A stretch of DNA of 6,903 bases, from positions 1 to 6,903 of the forward strand of contig UQMA01000045.1 in assembly GCA_900542055.1 (NCBI GenBank). Reading direction: 5' to 3'. The notes under the pieces were generated by a model. It saw only the letters and a list, made by a program, of their open reading frames with translations. It was not told the DNA's origin and searched no databases. Every line of letters starts with the position of its first letter. Position 1 is the stretch's first letter. The translations under genes and the position numbers were made by a program. Positions 1-6,295 of this stretch are shown here, piece by piece. Source of the DNA: an uncultured Azospirillum sp. Lineage in GTDB: Bacteria > Pseudomonadota > Alphaproteobacteria > RF32 > CAG-239.

Positions 1-37
1 GCTCGATTTTGCTGAATGCAAAATCGTCCAGCGATCT
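1..37 (-). repeat. Palindromic repeat unit, inverted orientation, cut by window edge
   Basis: A 9-bp perfect stem (4-12 with 18-26, loop TGAAT) is flanked by the family's boundary sequence. Read on the minus strand, the left flank AGATCGCTGGACG (37 to 25) matches 11 of 13 positions of the flank AGATCCCTTGACG seen at 108-120 and 157-169. The stem closes with CGAG, as in the other units. It is therefore the same element in the opposite orientation. The far flank lies outside the window. Confidence 0.6.
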
Positions 38-56
38 TCAGATTATAAAAACATCA

Positions 57-96
57 CAGATCCTTGACGAAATGCAAACGCATTTCGAGGGATGAC
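57..96 (+). repeat. Palindromic repeat unit 1
   Basis: The unit has a conserved left flank CAGATCCTTGACG and right flank CGAGGGATGAC around an 8-bp perfect stem (68-75 with 80-87, loop AAAC). Outside the stem the ATCC of the left flank can also pair with the GGAT of the right flank across a TTGA bulge. It lacks one C of the CCC run found in units 2 and 3. It lies downstream of trmB, so a trmB transcript that reads this far would carry it as a 3' hairpin. Confidence 0.8.
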
Positions 97-106
97 TTTA
101 GAAGAG

Positions 107-147
107 CAGATCCCTTGACGAAACGCATGCACGTTTCGAGAGATGAC
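107..147 (+). repeat. Palindromic repeat unit 2
   Basis: The flanks are the same as in unit 1 (CAGATCCCTTGACG and CGAGAGATGAC), around a 7-bp stem (119-125 with 132-138). Compared with unit 1, the sixth stem pair changes from T-A (73/82) to C-G (124/133). That double change keeps pairing. A short purine-rich spacer (97-106) separates it from unit 1. Confidence 0.8.
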
Positions 148-155
148 AAGAAGAA

Positions 156-200
156 CAGATCCCTTGACGTTTTTGATTGTCATCAAAAACGAGAGATGAC
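156..200 (+). repeat. Palindromic repeat unit 3, different stem
   Basis: The flanks are nearly identical to unit 2 (CAGATCCCTTGACG and CGAGAGATGAC), but the stem is largely unrelated in sequence. It is 10 bp (168-177 with 182-191, loop TGTC). Conserved ends with a replaced yet fully self-complementary middle suggest that the fold, not the stem sequence, is maintained. A purine-rich spacer (148-155) separates it from unit 2. Confidence 0.8.
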
Positions 201-266
201 GGAAAAAGTGTTTTGAGTGCATACAAAAAGAGGATAACGAAGAAAAGGAGAAAGACCTTTATAAGT

Positions 267-288
267 TCGTTCAAAAACGAGGGATGAT
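267..288 (+). repeat. Decayed palindromic repeat, right half only
   Basis: The right flank CGAGGGATGAT (278-288) and the preceding TCAAAAA resemble unit 3 (compare 184-200). Only a 5-bp stem remains (267-271 with 276-280), and no recognisable left flank is seen. It is probably a degenerate or partial copy. The rest of 201-309 is AT-rich and purine-rich with no gene I can support. Confidence 0.45.
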
Positions 289-309
289 GAGGAAGAAATA
301 CTTTGCCGA

Positions 310-1026
310 TTAAGGACGGCGGCGAAAATCCATAAAAATAGGACGGCGTCCTTCGCGTAACGCTTTACGCTGATATTTTGTTTGTACCCAGTCTGAAGGT
401 TCATGCTTCCAGTCGTTTCCGCAAACAGCCGTCCACTCAAAGTCTGAGCACTCATGCATACGGCGCAAAGTCCATACCTTGTATGTCATATGATCAGTGG
501 CAACCCGCAAAATACCATTCGGTTTGAGAATACGCGCAATAGTTTTTAAGTTGTCGGGATTGATAAAACGCCGTGCTGCATGACGTTTTTTGGGCCACGG
601 ATCAGGAAAAAGCAAAAAAACTTTATCTAAGCAGGCATCAGGCAATAAAGAAAAAAGCAAGCGAATGTCATCATCCCAAATACGCACATTATCTGTACGG
701 TTGGGCAGCAATTTGATTGCGTCATTGATTTCATCATTTTGTTTGATTCCTGTCATCAGGCTTAACAAGTTTGCAATGCCGTTTTTAAACACTTCGGCTC
801 CAATGTAACGATTTTGCGGATGAGCGGCAGAATGTCCTGCCAAATGGTCGCCATCTCCAAAACCTATTTCTAAGCAGGTTTCAAAGGCAGAAGGAGCAAA
901 ATCAAGCGGATTTTTAGGATCCAATTTAACTTGAGGCAGAAAAGTTTCCATTAAAGCAGATTTGGCCTTGCGCAGGCGTCTTCCTTGTCTGCGCCCGTAA
1001 AAATGAGGTTTGTCTTCTGAAGTCAT
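310..1026 (-). CDS. trmB: tRNA (guanine-N7-)-methyltransferase TrmB
   Basis: This is a SAM-dependent methyltransferase that forms 7-methylguanosine at position 46 in the variable loop of tRNAs. It is a 238-residue soluble class I methyltransferase. The SAM-binding motif EIGFGDGDHL is at residues 53-62, with an acidic residue at the end of strand 2 (GAEV, E78). The family signature LLFPDPWPKKRH is at 138-149. The C-terminal signature TKYQRKALREGR and a basic end (MDFRRRP) are also present. The stretch around residues 92-112 between the motifs looks longer than in typical homologues such as E. coli TrmB. The ATG is preceded on its strand by TAAGGA at a suitable distance. It is last in the minus-strand series and separated from the upstream regulator by a hairpin, so it may depend on readthrough or its own weak promoter. 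Identification is firm. Confidence 0.96.
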   Translation of the reverse strand: MTSEDKPHFYGRRQGRRLRKAKSALMETFLPQVKLDPKNPLDFAPSAFETCLEIGFGDGDHLAGHSAAHPQNRYIGAEVFKNGIANLLSLMTGIKQNDEINDAIKLLPNRTDNVRIWDDDIRLLFSLLPDACLDKVFLLFPDPWPKKRHAARRFINPDNLKTIARILKPNGILRVATDHMTYKVWTLRRMHECSDFEWTAVCGNDWKHEPSDWVQTKYQRKALREGRRPIFMDFRRRP

Positions 1027-1065
1027 GGCTGTTTTCCTTAATATATTTTCGGCATTACTTTTCAG

Positions 1066-1101
1066 GCATAATAAAAGCCGGCTATGTAAAATGCCAGCTT
1101 T
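1066..1101 (-). terminator. Rho-independent-like terminator after the XRE regulator
   Basis: Arms 1093-1101 and 1074-1082 form a 9-bp stem with a 10-nt loop. On the minus strand the one non-Watson-Crick position is a U·G wobble, whereas on the plus strand it is a C·A mismatch, so the minus strand is the better folder. It is followed on the minus strand by TTTTATTAT. It starts about 25 bases past the regulator's stop codon and lies upstream of trmB, so it could terminate or attenuate transcription into trmB. Confidence 0.6.
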
Positions 1102-1126
1102 ATTTTTGCAATGCTAACAAAATTGT

Positions 1127-1636
1127 TTAATCTTCATCCAGAGTGTGTTTTTGCAAGGAGGATGATTTTGACATAGCAACAATTAAATCAAACAAAATTT
1201 TTGCGGTTTTGCGGTTGTTGATTTTGTAATAAGCTTTAACTAATTCCAACGTTTCCTGACGTTTCATCGGATCCATATCAATATCGGAAGAGGTTTCTTC
1301 AAGATATAAAGACTGTTCAGCTTCGTTGCTGCTGCTGAAAACGCGCGGGCTTTGAGAGGCAACTTCTTTGTCCATATCTTCAAAGAAAAAGTTTATTGGC
1401 ACATTCAGCACATTTCCAATATCCCACAAACGGCTGGCTCCGACACGGTTGCTGCCTCTTTCGTATTTTTGTACTTGTTGAAACGTTAAGCCCAACATGG
1501 CTGCAAGTTTTTCCTGACTCCAGCCTAAAATTGTTCGACGCAATCTGATGCGGTTGCCAACATGAATATCAATAGGGTTAGGCTGCCCGCTTGGTGTCCG
1601 GCCGCGACTGGCCTTTTTGGATTTTTGTAATGTCAT
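1127..1636 (-). CDS. XRE-family helix-turn-helix regulator, PraR/PhrR-like
   Basis: This is a 169-residue DNA-binding protein of the type conserved next to lnt, metK and trmB in many alphaproteobacteria. The basic N-terminus (1-18) is followed by PNPIDIHVGNRIRLRR (19-34). The Cro/CI-type helix-turn-helix comes next (about 29-86): WSQEKLAAMLGL is the first helix pair, TFQQVQKYERG the recognition helix, and RVGASRLWDIGNVLNVP the end of the domain. The tail (about 120-158) looks helical and matches the C-terminal region common in this group, possibly for dimerisation. Its ATG has GGAG seven bases upstream, behind a good promoter. In rhizobia, relatives of this type (PraR, PhrR) regulate quorum sensing, attachment or stress responses. 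The target here is unknown, and I would not transfer those functions. Confidence 0.88.
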   Translation of the reverse strand: MTLQKSKKASRGRTPSGQPNPIDIHVGNRIRLRRTILGWSQEKLAAMLGLTFQQVQKYERGSNRVGASRLWDIGNVLNVPINFFFEDMDKEVASQSPRVFSSSNEAEQSLYLEETSSDIDMDPMKRQETLELVKAYYKINNRKTAKILFDLIVAMSKSSSLQKHTLDED

Positions 1637-1668
1637 ATTATGTCTCCAAATTAGTGTGACCGGAGTAT

Positions 1669-1697
1669 ATAATTGCTACTTTTAGTACTGTTGTCAA
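1669..1697 (-). promoter_or_regulatory. Candidate sigma-70-type promoter for the XRE regulator
   Basis: On the minus strand a consensus -35 TTGACA (1697-1692) is followed, after 17 bases, by AATTAT (1674-1669), which matches 4 of 6 positions of the -10 consensus. The predicted start near 1662 gives a leader of about 25 bases, containing the GGAG at 1647-1644. This suggests the regulator is transcribed separately from the miaB-lnt operon. Confidence 0.6.
1677..1687. promoter_or_regulatory. Small dyad inside the regulator's promoter, possible operator
   Basis: TACT-TTT-AGTA is an 11-bp dyad lying between the -35 and -10 boxes of the regulator's promoter. XRE-family proteins often repress their own promoters by binding such symmetric sites. 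The arms are only 4 bp, so chance is a real alternative. Confidence 0.25.
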
Positions 1698-1707
1698 TGG
1701 ATTTTTG

Positions 1708-1756
1708 AATAATATTTTATATAAAAAATTAGCTATATGTATTTGAAAATATTATT
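1708..1756. repeat. 11-bp AT-only inverted repeat at the end of lnt
   Basis: AATAATATTTT (1708-1718) is a perfect reverse complement of AAAATATTATT (1746-1756), with 27 bases between. The right arm covers the lnt stop codon (1752-1754). A 12-bp palindrome TTTTATATAAAA (1715-1726) overlaps the left arm. It could be a weak 3' structure for the lnt transcript, but no T-tract follows on the minus strand. AT-rich sequence makes chance palindromes likely. Confidence 0.3.
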
Positions 1757-3281
1757 TTTTAATGTTTATAAAAGTGATTAAAAATGAACTTGCCACTAAT
1801 AGTAGAAATAGGGACATAAAGCAAAGATTTCCATATTGCGCATAGAGAGTGTTAATGCTCAATTCTTTGGGAAGATAAGTATCCAAATTGCCCCGTTTAT
1901 GCAATCCGAGAGAAGCCAAAACTTCGCCGGTTCGAGAAATAACGGCTGAGATGCCCGAGTTGGCTGCGCGTACAATGGTTAAACCTTCTTCAACGGCGCG
2001 CAGGCGTGCGGTTACTAAATGTTGATAAGGGCCTGAGCTAAGCCCATACCATCCATCATTGGTGAGATTTATAAGCCATTGCGGGCGATTTTGATTATCG
2101 GCTACCTGATGAGGAAAAATTATTTCGTAACAAATTAAAAGTCCAAAGGGAGGAAGATCGTCAATATTAAAAGTTTTAACTCCGTTGCCAGCTTTGAAAT
2201 CGGAGATGACTTTGGTTATTGGACGCAGGCTTGCAGGCAAGAGATTTCGAAACGGAATATATTCTCCGAAAGGCACAAGATGAGATTTTGCATAGGTATC
2301 TATAATGCCTTTGTCCGATTTGAATATAAATCCGGCGTTAACGGGAAGCCAACGGTCGTCCATATCTGGAAAATAATCAATGCTGCCGGTTATTAAATAT
2401 CCTTTGTCGGGAACAGCCGGCAACATCTGATAAAAATGGCTTTTATCTAATGCTACCGGAAAAGTGCTGGCTGTTTCGCCCCATATAACTATTTTTTTGT
2501 CTGAAAAACCATCGCTTTGCGACATTTCAATATAATCAGCAAAGTTTTTTTCCAATTCGGCAAAATCCCATTTCAAATTTTGCGGAATGCTTGGTTGTAC
2601 AATTCTCAGAGATATGTCTGAATTTTCATTGTTATTCAGCAAGTTTGTACGGTATTGTCCGAAAATGAAAACAAGTGTAATCAAAAGAACGTCAACGCTC
2701 AAAGAAATAACGGCATTTTTGCGGTGAGGTTCAAGTAAAATACTTGCAGGCAGCATTGTTGCTATTATTGTTAAGGCGGACAGTCCGTAAGTTCCGAAAA
2801 CCGAAGCCAACTGCAAAAATCTGGTGTCAAAAGCAAGGCAAGAACCTAATAAATTCCATGGAAAACCGGTGAGAAAAAACGATCTTATCCATTCAAAAAG
2901 CCCCCAAAAAGCTCCAAAAGCAATGCAACGCGCAAAATATCCTTTAAAATAGTGCGATAATAAGGCCGGAAAAGCAGAAAATAAACCGAAAAAAAGTCCT
3001 GAGGCAATTAGTGAAATCGGAATAAGCCAGCCGAAACTGGCAAAATCTATCATTAAGGCGTGAGCTACCCATGATAATCCGCACATAAAAAATCCAAATC
3101 CGAAACCATATCCTGCCATAAATGCCTGCCGGCCGCTTGAAGCTTTGAACAGCAAAAGCCCCAGTATTCCGAAGCTCAAAAAAAGCAAACCTACCCAATG
3201 GTATGGCGGCAGAGCAAAAGTAGCAATACATCCGGCTAAAAAAGCTGATGTTTTTGGGTATGAAAAGATCCGATTTAGCAT
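1752..3281 (-). CDS. lnt: Apolipoprotein N-acyltransferase Lnt
   Basis: This inner-membrane enzyme adds the third acyl chain to the N-terminal cysteine of lipoproteins, using phospholipid as donor, before many are sorted to the outer membrane. It is 509 residues, a normal length. The N-terminal part (about 10-210) is a bundle of hydrophobic segments. A periplasmic nitrilase-like domain (about 223-475) follows, then a last membrane segment (about 484-506) with a basic tail. The catalytic triad is visible: E269 in WGET, K332 in YAKSHLVPFGEYIP and C384 in LLICYEIIFP. E340 and the NDGWYG loop (408-413) are also in place. It starts six bases after the ybeY stop, so it is most likely co-transcribed. 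The usual corC/ybeX gene between ybeY and lnt is absent. Identification is firm. Confidence 0.97.
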   Translation of the reverse strand: MLNRIFSYPKTSAFLAGCIATFALPPYHWVGLLFLSFGILGLLLFKASSGRQAFMAGYGFGFGFFMCGLSWVAHALMIDFASFGWLIPISLIASGLFFGLFSAFPALLSHYFKGYFARCIAFGAFWGLFEWIRSFFLTGFPWNLLGSCLAFDTRFLQLASVFGTYGLSALTIIATMLPASILLEPHRKNAVISLSVDVLLITLVFIFGQYRTNLLNNNENSDISLRIVQPSIPQNLKWDFAELEKNFADYIEMSQSDGFSDKKIVIWGETASTFPVALDKSHFYQMLPAVPDKGYLITGSIDYFPDMDDRWLPVNAGFIFKSDKGIIDTYAKSHLVPFGEYIPFRNLLPASLRPITKVISDFKAGNGVKTFNIDDLPPFGLLICYEIIFPHQVADNQNRPQWLINLTNDGWYGLSSGPYQHLVTARLRAVEEGLTIVRAANSGISAVISRTGEVLASLGLHKRGNLDTYLPKELSINTLYAQYGNLCFMSLFLLLVASSFLITFINIKK

Positions 3282-3287
3282 GAAAGT

Positions 3288-3800
3288 TTATAAATTCTCC
3301 TCATAAGGATTCGAAATTCCGAATATTTTTAATAAGCGTATTTCTTCGCCTTCCATTTCTTTTGCTTCTTCTGCATCAATATGATCATAACCGAGCAGGT
3401 GTAGAATTCCGTGAATTAAAATGTGGCAATAGTGGTCGTGCAAGCTCAAACCCTGATCATCGCTTTGTACTAACATTGTCTGCAAGGCGACAATTATATC
3501 GCCTAATTCAATCTCATCATTGCGTTTGAGATAGGATTCAAATTCTTCATCATCGAGATTGGCAAAAGACAGAACATTCGTTGGTTTGTCCAGATGGCGA
3601 AATTCAGAATTTAACTGCCTGATTTCTTCATCGTTGCTCAAAGCCAAATTGCAAGATACGCTTTTTTTGCCGTTCAGCCATTCAGGATTTAATTCCGCAA
3701 TAACTTTTGCAAAAATATCTTCTGAAATTTTTTCAATGTTCGGCAATTCATCCAGCCAGCCGCCTTCGGCAATATCTATATTGATTTGTGTATTAATCAT
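3288..3800 (-). CDS. ybeY: Endoribonuclease/rRNA maturation factor YbeY
   Basis: YbeY is a zinc-dependent single-strand RNA endonuclease family needed for 16S rRNA 3'-end maturation and ribosome quality control. The zinc site H-x3-H-x5-H is present in HGILHLLGYDH (H130, H134, H140 of 170 residues). The other family signature, LNSEFRHLDKPTNVLSF, is at 63-79. I chose the ATG at 3800-3798, giving 170 residues. An SD-like GGGAAG sits about five bases upstream, within the end of phoH, and the N-terminal INTQINIDI looks like the usual first strand. The frame stays open to an ATG at 3875, but that would add 25 residues overlapping phoH and is less likely. The 8-bp overlap with phoH suggests translational coupling, fitting the known YbeY-YbeZ partnership. 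Confidence 0.94.
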   Translation of the reverse strand: MINTQINIDIAEGGWLDELPNIEKISEDIFAKVIAELNPEWLNGKKSVSCNLALSNDEEIRQLNSEFRHLDKPTNVLSFANLDDEEFESYLKRNDEIELGDIIVALQTMLVQSDDQGLSLHDHYCHILIHGILHLLGYDHIDAEEAKEMEGEEIRLLKIFGISNPYEENL

Positions 3801-4752
3801 TTTCTTCCCGATTACGTTTTTCATAAGCGCAAACAATTTTTGCAACCAATCCGTGGCGAACAACATCTTCAGCACTGAAAGTTACCGATCCGATGCCTTT
3901 AATGTTTTTCAAAGTTGCAAGAGCATCTTTTAAGCCCGAAATTGTTCCTCGCGGCAAATCCACCTGACTTAAATCGCCGTTGACAACCATGCGTGAATTT
4001 TCGCCTAAGCGGGTTAAAAACATTTTCATTTGCATTGGAGTTGTGTTTTGAGCTTCATCAAGAATCACAAAAGCGTTTGACAGTGTGCGTCCGCGCATAA
4101 ATGCCAATGGCGCAATTTCTATTTCACCGGCGGCAAGTTTTTTATCGACCTGTTCGGCCGGCAACATTTCGTACAATGCATCATATAGCGGGCGAAGGTA
4201 AGGGTCGACTTTGTCTTTGAGGTCACCAGGTAAAAATCCGAGATTTTCACCGGCTTCGACAGCTGGACGCGATAAAATTATCTTGTCGATTGTACCGTCA
4301 AGCATCATTGAAACAGCTAAAGCAACAGCCAGATAAGTTTTTCCGGTACCGGCAGGGCCTAAGCCAAAAACCAATTCATTGTCCATCATTTCTAAAATAT
4401 ATTTAGCTTGTGTTTGTGAACGGGGATAAATATGGCGTTTTTTTGTTTTAAGAACAATATTGTTCAAGTCGATGTTTTTCTTTTCGTCGATTTCTCCACC
4501 GCTCATTCTGACGGCAGCTTTAACTTCTTGCTCGCCGATTTCAATTCCTCGGCTGACTTTGCTGTATAAAGCATTGATAGCTTCTTTTGCATTTTTGCAG
4601 GCCTCATCGTTTCCTTTAATCGAAACGTGATTGCCAAAAGTTGAAATTTCGACATTTAAGGCTTCTTCAATCAATTTCAAGTTGCTGTTACTAGGACCGA
4701 CAATTTGTTGAAGAAGTTGATTGTTAAAAAGTTCAAATTCTGTTTCTGCCAT
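3793..4752 (-). CDS. ybeZ: PhoH-like NTPase (YbeZ)
   Basis: This is a cytoplasmic P-loop ATPase of the PhoH family, thought to act with YbeY on RNA. It has 319 residues. The N-terminal part (about 8-64) resembles a KH-like nucleic-acid-binding unit (IVGPSNSNLKLIEEALNV). A linker and the conserved KTKKRHIYPRSQTQ (102-115) follow. Walker A is GPAGTGKT (132-139) and Walker B is VILDEAQN (229-236). The sensor-like MVVNGDLSQVDLPRG (255-269) completes the core. The start ATG has AAAGG about eight bases upstream and lies 24 bases after the miaB stop. The gene order miaB-ybeZ-ybeY is the same as in enterobacteria. The helicase-like activity reported for family members is family knowledge, not something the sequence shows. 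Confidence 0.94.
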   Translation of the reverse strand: MAETEFELFNNQLLQQIVGPSNSNLKLIEEALNVEISTFGNHVSIKGNDEACKNAKEAINALYSKVSRGIEIGEQEVKAAVRMSGGEIDEKKNIDLNNIVLKTKKRHIYPRSQTQAKYILEMMDNELVFGLGPAGTGKTYLAVALAVSMMLDGTIDKIILSRPAVEAGENLGFLPGDLKDKVDPYLRPLYDALYEMLPAEQVDKKLAAGEIEIAPLAFMRGRTLSNAFVILDEAQNTTPMQMKMFLTRLGENSRMVVNGDLSQVDLPRGTISGLKDALATLKNIKGIGSVTFSAEDVVRHGLVAKIVCAYEKRNREEND

Positions 4753-4776
4753 AATTTTAGACCTTTGTAGTTGTTT

Positions 4777-6102
4777 TTATTTTATTTTTCCGCTCAATGC
4801 GTTCATGCCGCCGTCAGTGATTTCAACATTTTTGATTTTGTTGAGGTCATCTGAGCAGCCTTGAACCACCACTGTTTGCATATATGGAGTGCGTCCGAAA
4901 ATTTCGCCGCTTTTCCGGCCTTTGCTTTCAAATAATACCGGCATTATTTTACCGACACATCCTTTATTAAAGTTTAACTGTCTTGAAAAAAGTTTTTCCT
5001 GAAGAATGTCTAATCGTTCTTTTTTTACTTTTTCATCAACCTGATTAGAAAAAACGGCGGCAGGAGTTCCTGCTCGGCGGCTGTATTTGAATGAAAAAGC
5101 TTGTATATAGCCGACTTTGTCAACCATATCCAATGTAGCGGCAAAATCTTCATCCGTTTCTCCGGGAAAACCGACAATAAAATCAGATGAAAATCCGAGC
5201 GCCGGATTTGCCGTTTTTAACTTTTCAATAATTTCCAGATATTGCCCGCTTGTATGGCGGCGGTTCATTGCTTTGAGAATTTTATCTGAGCCAGATTGCA
5301 AAGGCAAATGCAGGTAGGGCATAAGTTTGCTTAAATTTTTGTGGCAGGCAATCAATTCATCGGTTACATCGGCAGGATAAGAAGTTGTGTAACGCAATCT
5401 TTCCAATCCGTCAATTTCAGCAAGCTTGTTGAGCAAATAGGCTAGACTGCGTTCCTTACCCGAGGCATCTTCTCCGTGATAAGAATTGACGTTTTGTCCC
5501 AAAAGGTTGATTTCCAATGTGCCTGATGCAACCAATTGTCTGGCTTCAGTCAAAACACTTTCGACGGGACGAGATGTTTCAACTCCGCGTGTGTAGGGAA
5601 CAATGCAATAAGTGCAGAAATTGTTACAGCCTTCCTGCACAGCCAGATATGAACAGGCACCGGAAGCGTGGTTTTGCGGCAAATGGTCAAATTTGCTTTC
5701 AGCCGGAAAATCGGTGTCAATAAGGCAGATTTTTTTGTCATTCGCTATGCGCTGCAAAATTTCGGGAATACGATAGTAAGTCAGCGGACCGGTTGCAAAA
5801 TTTACATAAGGAGCCCGTTTGGCGATTTGTTCGTTTTCTGCCTGCACCACACAACCAACGACACCAATGATGGTTTCTAAACCTCGTTCGGCTCGTTCAT
5901 TTTTAATGATTTCAACACGTCCGAGATCCGAAAAAAGCTTTTCAGCAGCCTTTTCTCGGATATGACAAGTATTAAACAAAATCAAATCGGCATCTTCAAT
6001 TTTTTTTGCCGGTTTGTAGCCCATATTTTCCAAAATGCCGGCAATTCGTCCTGAATCATAGACGTTCATTTGGCAGCCGAAAGTTTTGATGTAATAGTTC
6101 AC
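4777..6102 (-). CDS. miaB: tRNA-2-methylthio-N6-dimethylallyladenosine synthase MiaB
   Basis: This radical-SAM methylthiotransferase converts i6A37 to ms2i6A37 next to the anticodon of tRNAs reading UNN codons. It has 441 residues. The N-terminal domain has the three ligands of the auxiliary 4Fe-4S cluster: C10 (FGCQMN), C46 (NTCHIREKA) and C84 (VGCVVQ). The radical-SAM domain has C159, C163 and C166 in GCNNFCTYCIVPYTRG. A TRAM domain for tRNA binding follows from about 376. The start is a GTG (6102-6100): an in-frame TAG lies nine bases upstream, and the next ATG (residue 12) would remove C10. No strong Shine-Dalgarno is seen. The motif usually written TSHP reads TSYPAD (240-245) here, a small departure. 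It leads the phoH-ybeY-lnt series. Confidence 0.97.
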   Translation of the reverse strand: MNYYIKTFGCQMNVYDSGRIAGILENMGYKPAKKIEDADLILFNTCHIREKAAEKLFSDLGRVEIIKNERAERGLETIIGVVGCVVQAENEQIAKRAPYVNFATGPLTYYRIPEILQRIANDKKICLIDTDFPAESKFDHLPQNHASGACSYLAVQEGCNNFCTYCIVPYTRGVETSRPVESVLTEARQLVASGTLEINLLGQNVNSYHGEDASGKERSLAYLLNKLAEIDGLERLRYTTSYPADVTDELIACHKNLSKLMPYLHLPLQSGSDKILKAMNRRHTSGQYLEIIEKLKTANPALGFSSDFIVGFPGETDEDFAATLDMVDKVGYIQAFSFKYSRRAGTPAAVFSNQVDEKVKKERLDILQEKLFSRQLNFNKGCVGKIMPVLFESKGRKSGEIFGRTPYMQTVVVQGCSDDLNKIKNVEITDGGMNALSGKIK

Positions 6103-6141
6103 GATATTCTATAATCCCGTACGTTAATATAAATTGCAAAT

Positions 6142-6169
6142 ATATTAGCTTACCGATGTTTATTTTCAA
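6142..6169 (-). promoter_or_regulatory. Candidate promoter for the miaB operon
   Basis: On the minus strand TTGAAA (6169-6164) and TAATAT (6147-6142) are separated by 16 bases. The predicted start lies near 6135, leaving a leader of about 33 bases before the GTG of miaB. Neighbouring AT-rich hexamers could serve instead, so the exact boxes are uncertain. Confidence 0.45.
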
Positions 6170-6251
6170 GCCTTTTTTAGTTTTTGCAATGCGACAAATA
6201 TTTTGTCTTCTTTTTTGTTGCTTATTAAAAAGCCATTTGTTATGATTAAAC

Positions 6252-6269
6252 ATAAACTTTGTTTATACT
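6252..6269 (+). promoter_or_regulatory. Dyad ATAAAC-TTT-GTTTAT overlapping a candidate -10 box
   Basis: A perfect 6-bp inverted repeat with a 3-base centre (6252-6266) overlaps TATACT (6264-6269). That hexamer is the best-placed -10 for the TerB-like gene, with a predicted start near 6276 and a leader of about 20 bases. No convincing -35 is present. The layout suggests a repressor or activator site, but no regulator can be named. Confidence 0.35.
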
Positions 6270-6295
6270 GCGATATATAATTTAAGGAGAAAACA

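Noticed and set aside
57..200. Regularly spaced direct repeats (about 50-base period) suggesting a CRISPR array
   Set aside because: The variable segments between the conserved parts are themselves self-complementary, only three units exist, and no cas gene is present. Palindromic interspersed repeats explain the pattern better.
183..455. Open frame of 90 codons on the minus strand overlapping the 3' part of trmB
   Set aside because: It runs through trmB's C-terminal coding region in another frame and into the repeats. No family resemblance or ribosome site.
590..808. Open frame of 72 codons on the plus strand
   Set aside because: It is antisense to the conserved core of trmB, has low-complexity composition, and resembles no family I know.
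1708..1756. AT-only inverted repeat as an intrinsic terminator for lnt
   Set aside because: The stem has no GC pair, the loop is 27 bases, and no T-tract follows on the minus strand. Kept only as a repeat.
3801..3875. Longer ybeY beginning at the ATG at 3875
   Set aside because: It would add 25 residues within phoH. The ATG at 3800 has an SD-like GGGAAG and gives the normal family length and N-terminus.
6276..6281. Perfect TATAAT as the -10 of the TerB-like gene
   Set aside because: Transcription would start around 6288, inside or after the Shine-Dalgarno, leaving no usable leader. It may be chance in AT-rich DNA.
6103..6295. Small RNA or extra gene in the divergent gap
   Set aside because: Frames here overlap the promoter regions and lack ribosome sites. 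No stable RNA-like fold or terminator stood out.
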